DNA of 64,000 nt from Neopestalotiopsis rosae (lineage: Eukaryota > Ascomycota > Sordariomycetes > Amphisphaeriales > Sporocadaceae). The position numbers and the translations under genes were made by a program. The notes under the pieces were generated by a model. That model was not told the origin of the DNA. It did not search any database and saw nothing but the letters and a program-made list of their open reading frames with translations. Positions 61,313 to 64,000 of this stretch are shown in pieces; the first letter of the stretch is position 1; every line of letters starts with the position of its first letter. Location: positions 124,001 through 188,000 of the forward strand of contig JALGAS010000003.1 in NCBI GenBank assembly GCA_023078685.1, written 5' to 3'.

Positions 61313-62381
61313 ATGGGAGTCTTCCATCAATAGTTTATTTTAAGCGGCAAACAAACGAAGATATACAAATAAGCTCTTCATGCATTGTATTCTTCCTTCT
61401 TCCTTTTCCTCCGCTTCATTGGTCTGCGCCGCGCAGCGTTTCTCTTCGTTTTCTCCTATAGTCTGGTCTCGTGTCGGGGTTTAGTGCTCGGATCTATGAA
61501 GAGAAAAAGAAGCTGTCACACATAAGAGTTTAGTAGAACTGGTTCGAATAGATAGAAAGAGAACAGAGCCGGATGCGGAAGGCGTGATGGTTTAAAGAGG
61601 AGTTCAGGAATTGCAAACAAAGAAATCATCAGAAGTTTTCCAGGTGTCTTCGATTGGAAATACGATACAGGGCGGACCCAAAAACTCGTCGCTCAAATAC
61701 ATCAATTTGCATGATGATAGATGTTCTCTTGCAAGAGTCAGAAGGAACGGGCTTTAAGGTAGCTTATTTGCATAATGATCTGGGTCAGTGTTTCGGTGCG
61801 AGAAGGAAGCAAGATCTGGGCGGTCGTTTCTGAGCGGAAATCAGGCGTGATCGTTGTTGCAACAACTGGAACCAAAACAATATCGGGAAGTAGCAACTTC
61901 ACTAACACTCGTCACTGCTTTTGTATCCTAGCTTCCAGAAACGTGATTCGAACAATAAACACTCCGACGTTGAGAATAATCACAACACAAATAACATCAC
62001 TAGAAACCCCAAAAGGTCATTATTCCTCCAATTTTGTCTACAAAAACACGTGTATAGAACTTTCCTTTCCACGAGCTCGTCGTAATGCTTCATTAAGGTC
62101 GAGGGTTGTTCCAGTCCGTTCTTGACTTCATAATCGTCGAGTGGTTCAGCCACTGGTCTCGTTGCGGCATACTCCCTTCCAACCAACAAGAGGAAGCTCT
62201 TGTCGTGGAAAAACTTAATGGCAGAGCATTTGGATGTTTGATTTACGACTTATCAAGACACCGCACAGTCAACTCAAAACGACGCACAGTCGATGGATTG
62301 AAGGGATGGATCAGAAAATACGACTTGCACAGGGACGAAACGTTCTTGGGGAAATCAAATTCTCAGATCAAACACCGTGTG

Positions 62382-63118
62382 ATGGTCCTCGTCATCGTCC
62401 AGGGTATGAGACTAGGCATTCGAATGCCATCCAATCTTCTGCGAAGATACAGGAATCTCTACCGAGACTTGGACAATGTATTCGAGCAGTTACAGTATCT
62501 TACAGCAGTGGATCACTACAAAAATAACGGCGAGAGGTGGGTTCTGGGCAGCAAGAGTTTACACGACTCCAACCGGGCTCGCCAGGGCTCCCGTTTGCGC
62601 GGCGGCCCGATGAGATTCGATAATGGTGACGAGTTCTGGTTCAGTAGCATTGGGTAAAGTGACCATGAGTAAACGGCTTGTTGCTATGATAGCCTAGGCT
62701 CAAACTAACTTTCGACCAACAGACATTCCGCGAATGAAGCTCCATACCCACATACAGAGAGTCTGAATTGCATGAATTGCAGTGCCCGGCAGACAATATT
62801 GCTCAGATGCTGCTCATGCAATATGGCTCGGTACTGCAGCTTGCAATGTCAATCCGCGGACCAAGATCATGGAAGAGTATGCCAAGCTCACCCGCCGCGT
62901 TCTGTGGTAAGTCCTTGCGACCCACTTACATTTTGTGAGCAGTCACTGACCTCGAAAAACAGGAGGTTCCTCATCCTCGGCTTCTCTTGCCTTCGCCTTT
63001 GCCTACTTCTAGTACCAGTACTAGTGCTAGCATCCTCGAAGATATGAGGGCCGAAAATCTTGATCATATGCAGGAGTTCGAATGGATGAGGTTAGGAGAA
63101 GGAGAACCGCGGAGATGA
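62382..63118 (+). CDS. MYND-type zinc-finger protein (5' end uncertain)
   Basis: Three exons (62382-62653, 62723-62906, 62963-63118) give a minimal 203-aa protein. The introns have ACTAACT and CACTGAC branch sites, and the frame is kept across both. Exon 2 holds a MYND finger at residues 107-144: C-x2-C, C-x2-C, C-x3-C and H-x3-C, with the typical ARYCSLQCQ centre. MYND fingers usually bind proline-rich peptides of partner proteins. The part before the finger (for example FEQLQYLTAVDHY, RFDNGDEFWFSS) looks coding but I do not recognise a second domain. The exon-1 frame is open upstream to 62106 with no ATG, so a longer protein with upstream exons is possible. The start given is simply the first in-frame ATG. 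Confidence 0.65.
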
Positions 63119-64000
63119 ATTACTTGAGGCTTCTGAAAAGTAACAAGCCTCATGCCCAGGTCTTTTGCGTGGGTGAAAACATGGACGCGTTTTTTTGTCA
63201 GATTGGGCAACTGGGCAGCTTTTGGTAGAAAGACGTTGCATGCTTGCAGCTGGCACCTATGCTGCTGTGCACAGTAGCCGATCATGACTTGGCTAATGAT
63301 GGTTTGATTTTTGTAGTGTACTGTAGCGATACAAGCAAGGATAATAATATAGCGAATAAGCGTTGATAGCCTTGAGGCTGTACTGTGTATATGCGTGTAT
63401 GGGAGCTTTATTAACATCACATTGACTGCTGCACCTAAATTGGCTGGTCAAGCAAGAAAAAGGTATGCGTCCTATATGCATCATGAGTCTATTTACACCA
63501 CCATTCCATTTTGGTCAGAGGCTACTGATTGTTGAGCTTTATGCGTACCCAGCTTGGTATACATACTGTACTTCTCAATGTCTTGGCATACGAGGGTACG
63601 TAGACTTTGATGTAGCTTTCGCGGCAGCCATAAGTACATATGTTCTATAGCTAGCCCATTATACCTGAGCAATAATATGAGCCCTAATGCCGCAAGACGG
63701 GAGACGATTGCAGTAACTCCGACAATTCTGGCAGCCTGATAGATAGCATTTGCGCAGCGAGGGGGACGACAGGAAAATAAAGGGGCTCTCAGTCTTTTTG
63801 AAGTTGCTTATCACAAGCCGTCGGTCAAGTTATAATGGCGAGTCGTGTGGCGGTATGCTCAAGGAAAAAAGAGAGACGACGCATGGACGCACAAATTGAA
63901 GACACTGGAATGGTTTCGTTTGATGTTTCAAGCAGCGCTCAGATCTGCCAATCCAAAGAGCCTCAACAGGGCTCAACTTGCAGGTGCACCAATCTTGATT
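63119..64000. other. Right-hand intergenic region
   Basis: About 880 bp to the window edge. Short frames on both strands have no domain. It includes the MYND gene 3' UTR. Nothing further is seen. Confidence 0.6.

Larger units (their letters stand above)
58282..62381. other. Intergenic region between mnn10 and the MYND gene
   Basis: About 4.1 kb. The left end carries the mnn10 leader, including a probable 80-nt intron (58299-58378, GTACGT donor, CTTACAG acceptor) and the coding-like exon described separately. The rest has short frames only. A three-copy 13-bp repeat lies at 61274-61312. The frame of the MYND exon is open back to about 62106 without an ATG. Confidence 0.5.

Noticed and set aside
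61980..62189. Minus-strand frame near the MYND gene
   Set aside because: It looks mildly coding-like, but it starts at TTG, is short, and lies opposite the open upstream part of the MYND frame. It has no domain or splice partners.

Overview
The window is chromosomal DNA from a filamentous ascomycete (Pezizomycotina, most likely a Sordariomycete; this is inferred from gene content and no rRNA or other marker is present). Supporting signs are short 50-140 nt GT-AG introns with CTAAC, CTGAC or CTTAC branch sites, a velvet-family regulator (VelB), and a giant leashin-type Woronin-body tether. Woronin bodies are found only in filamentous ascomycetes. I see no transposon, CRISPR array, rRNA gene or convincing tRNA gene. 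Exon joins were worked out by hand from splice signals and reading-frame continuity, not from transcript data.

Layout, left to right: (1) 1-3877, no recognisable gene. (2) 3878-9949 (+), a 1986-aa Rho-family GEF with DH, BAR and SH3 domains. (3) About 5.9 kb without a supportable gene, which is the long upstream region of velB. (4) 15854-17407 (+), velB. (5) About 2.2 kb intergenic. (6) 19578-20143 (+), a small DUF3602/PAR32-like protein with GRGGxGN motifs, followed by a same-frame open stretch containing 27-bp repeats. (7) 21023-22525 (+), a GNAT-type acetyltransferase, tail-to-tail and only 33 bp from (8) 22559-23907 (-), uroporphyrinogen decarboxylase (heme synthesis). (9) A 630-bp divergent promoter region, then 24538-26706 (+), a 722-aa Arg-rich-N-terminus protein of unknown function. 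(10) A 2.5-kb leader or intergenic region with microsatellites, then 29210-32241 (+), a Zn2Cys6 transcription factor. (11) 32845-34143 (-), an F-box-like protein. (12) 35132-55165 (-), a 20-kb gene for a 6651-aa leashin/'involucrin repeat' protein. (13) 56797-58281 (-), an MNN10-type Golgi mannosyltransferase. (14) 58282-62381, about 4 kb with nothing clear apart from an ATG-less coding-like exon and a small tandem repeat. (15) 62382-63118 (+), a MYND-finger protein with an uncertain 5' end.

The genes do not form a pathway cluster. They read as ordinary core genome: polarity signalling (RhoGEF), development and secondary-metabolism control (VelB), heme synthesis, glycosylation, and hyphal compartmentation (leashin). 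The most unusual object is the giant gene. Its 18,477-bp first exon is one uninterrupted reading frame with roughly three dozen lysine-rich modules and several local repeat arrays. Other points worth checking are the in-frame extension after the PAR32-like stop codon, a possibly optional 57-nt velB intron, poly-T tracts next to two 5' splice sites in the GNAT gene, and an ATG-less coding-like exon upstream of the mannosyltransferase.
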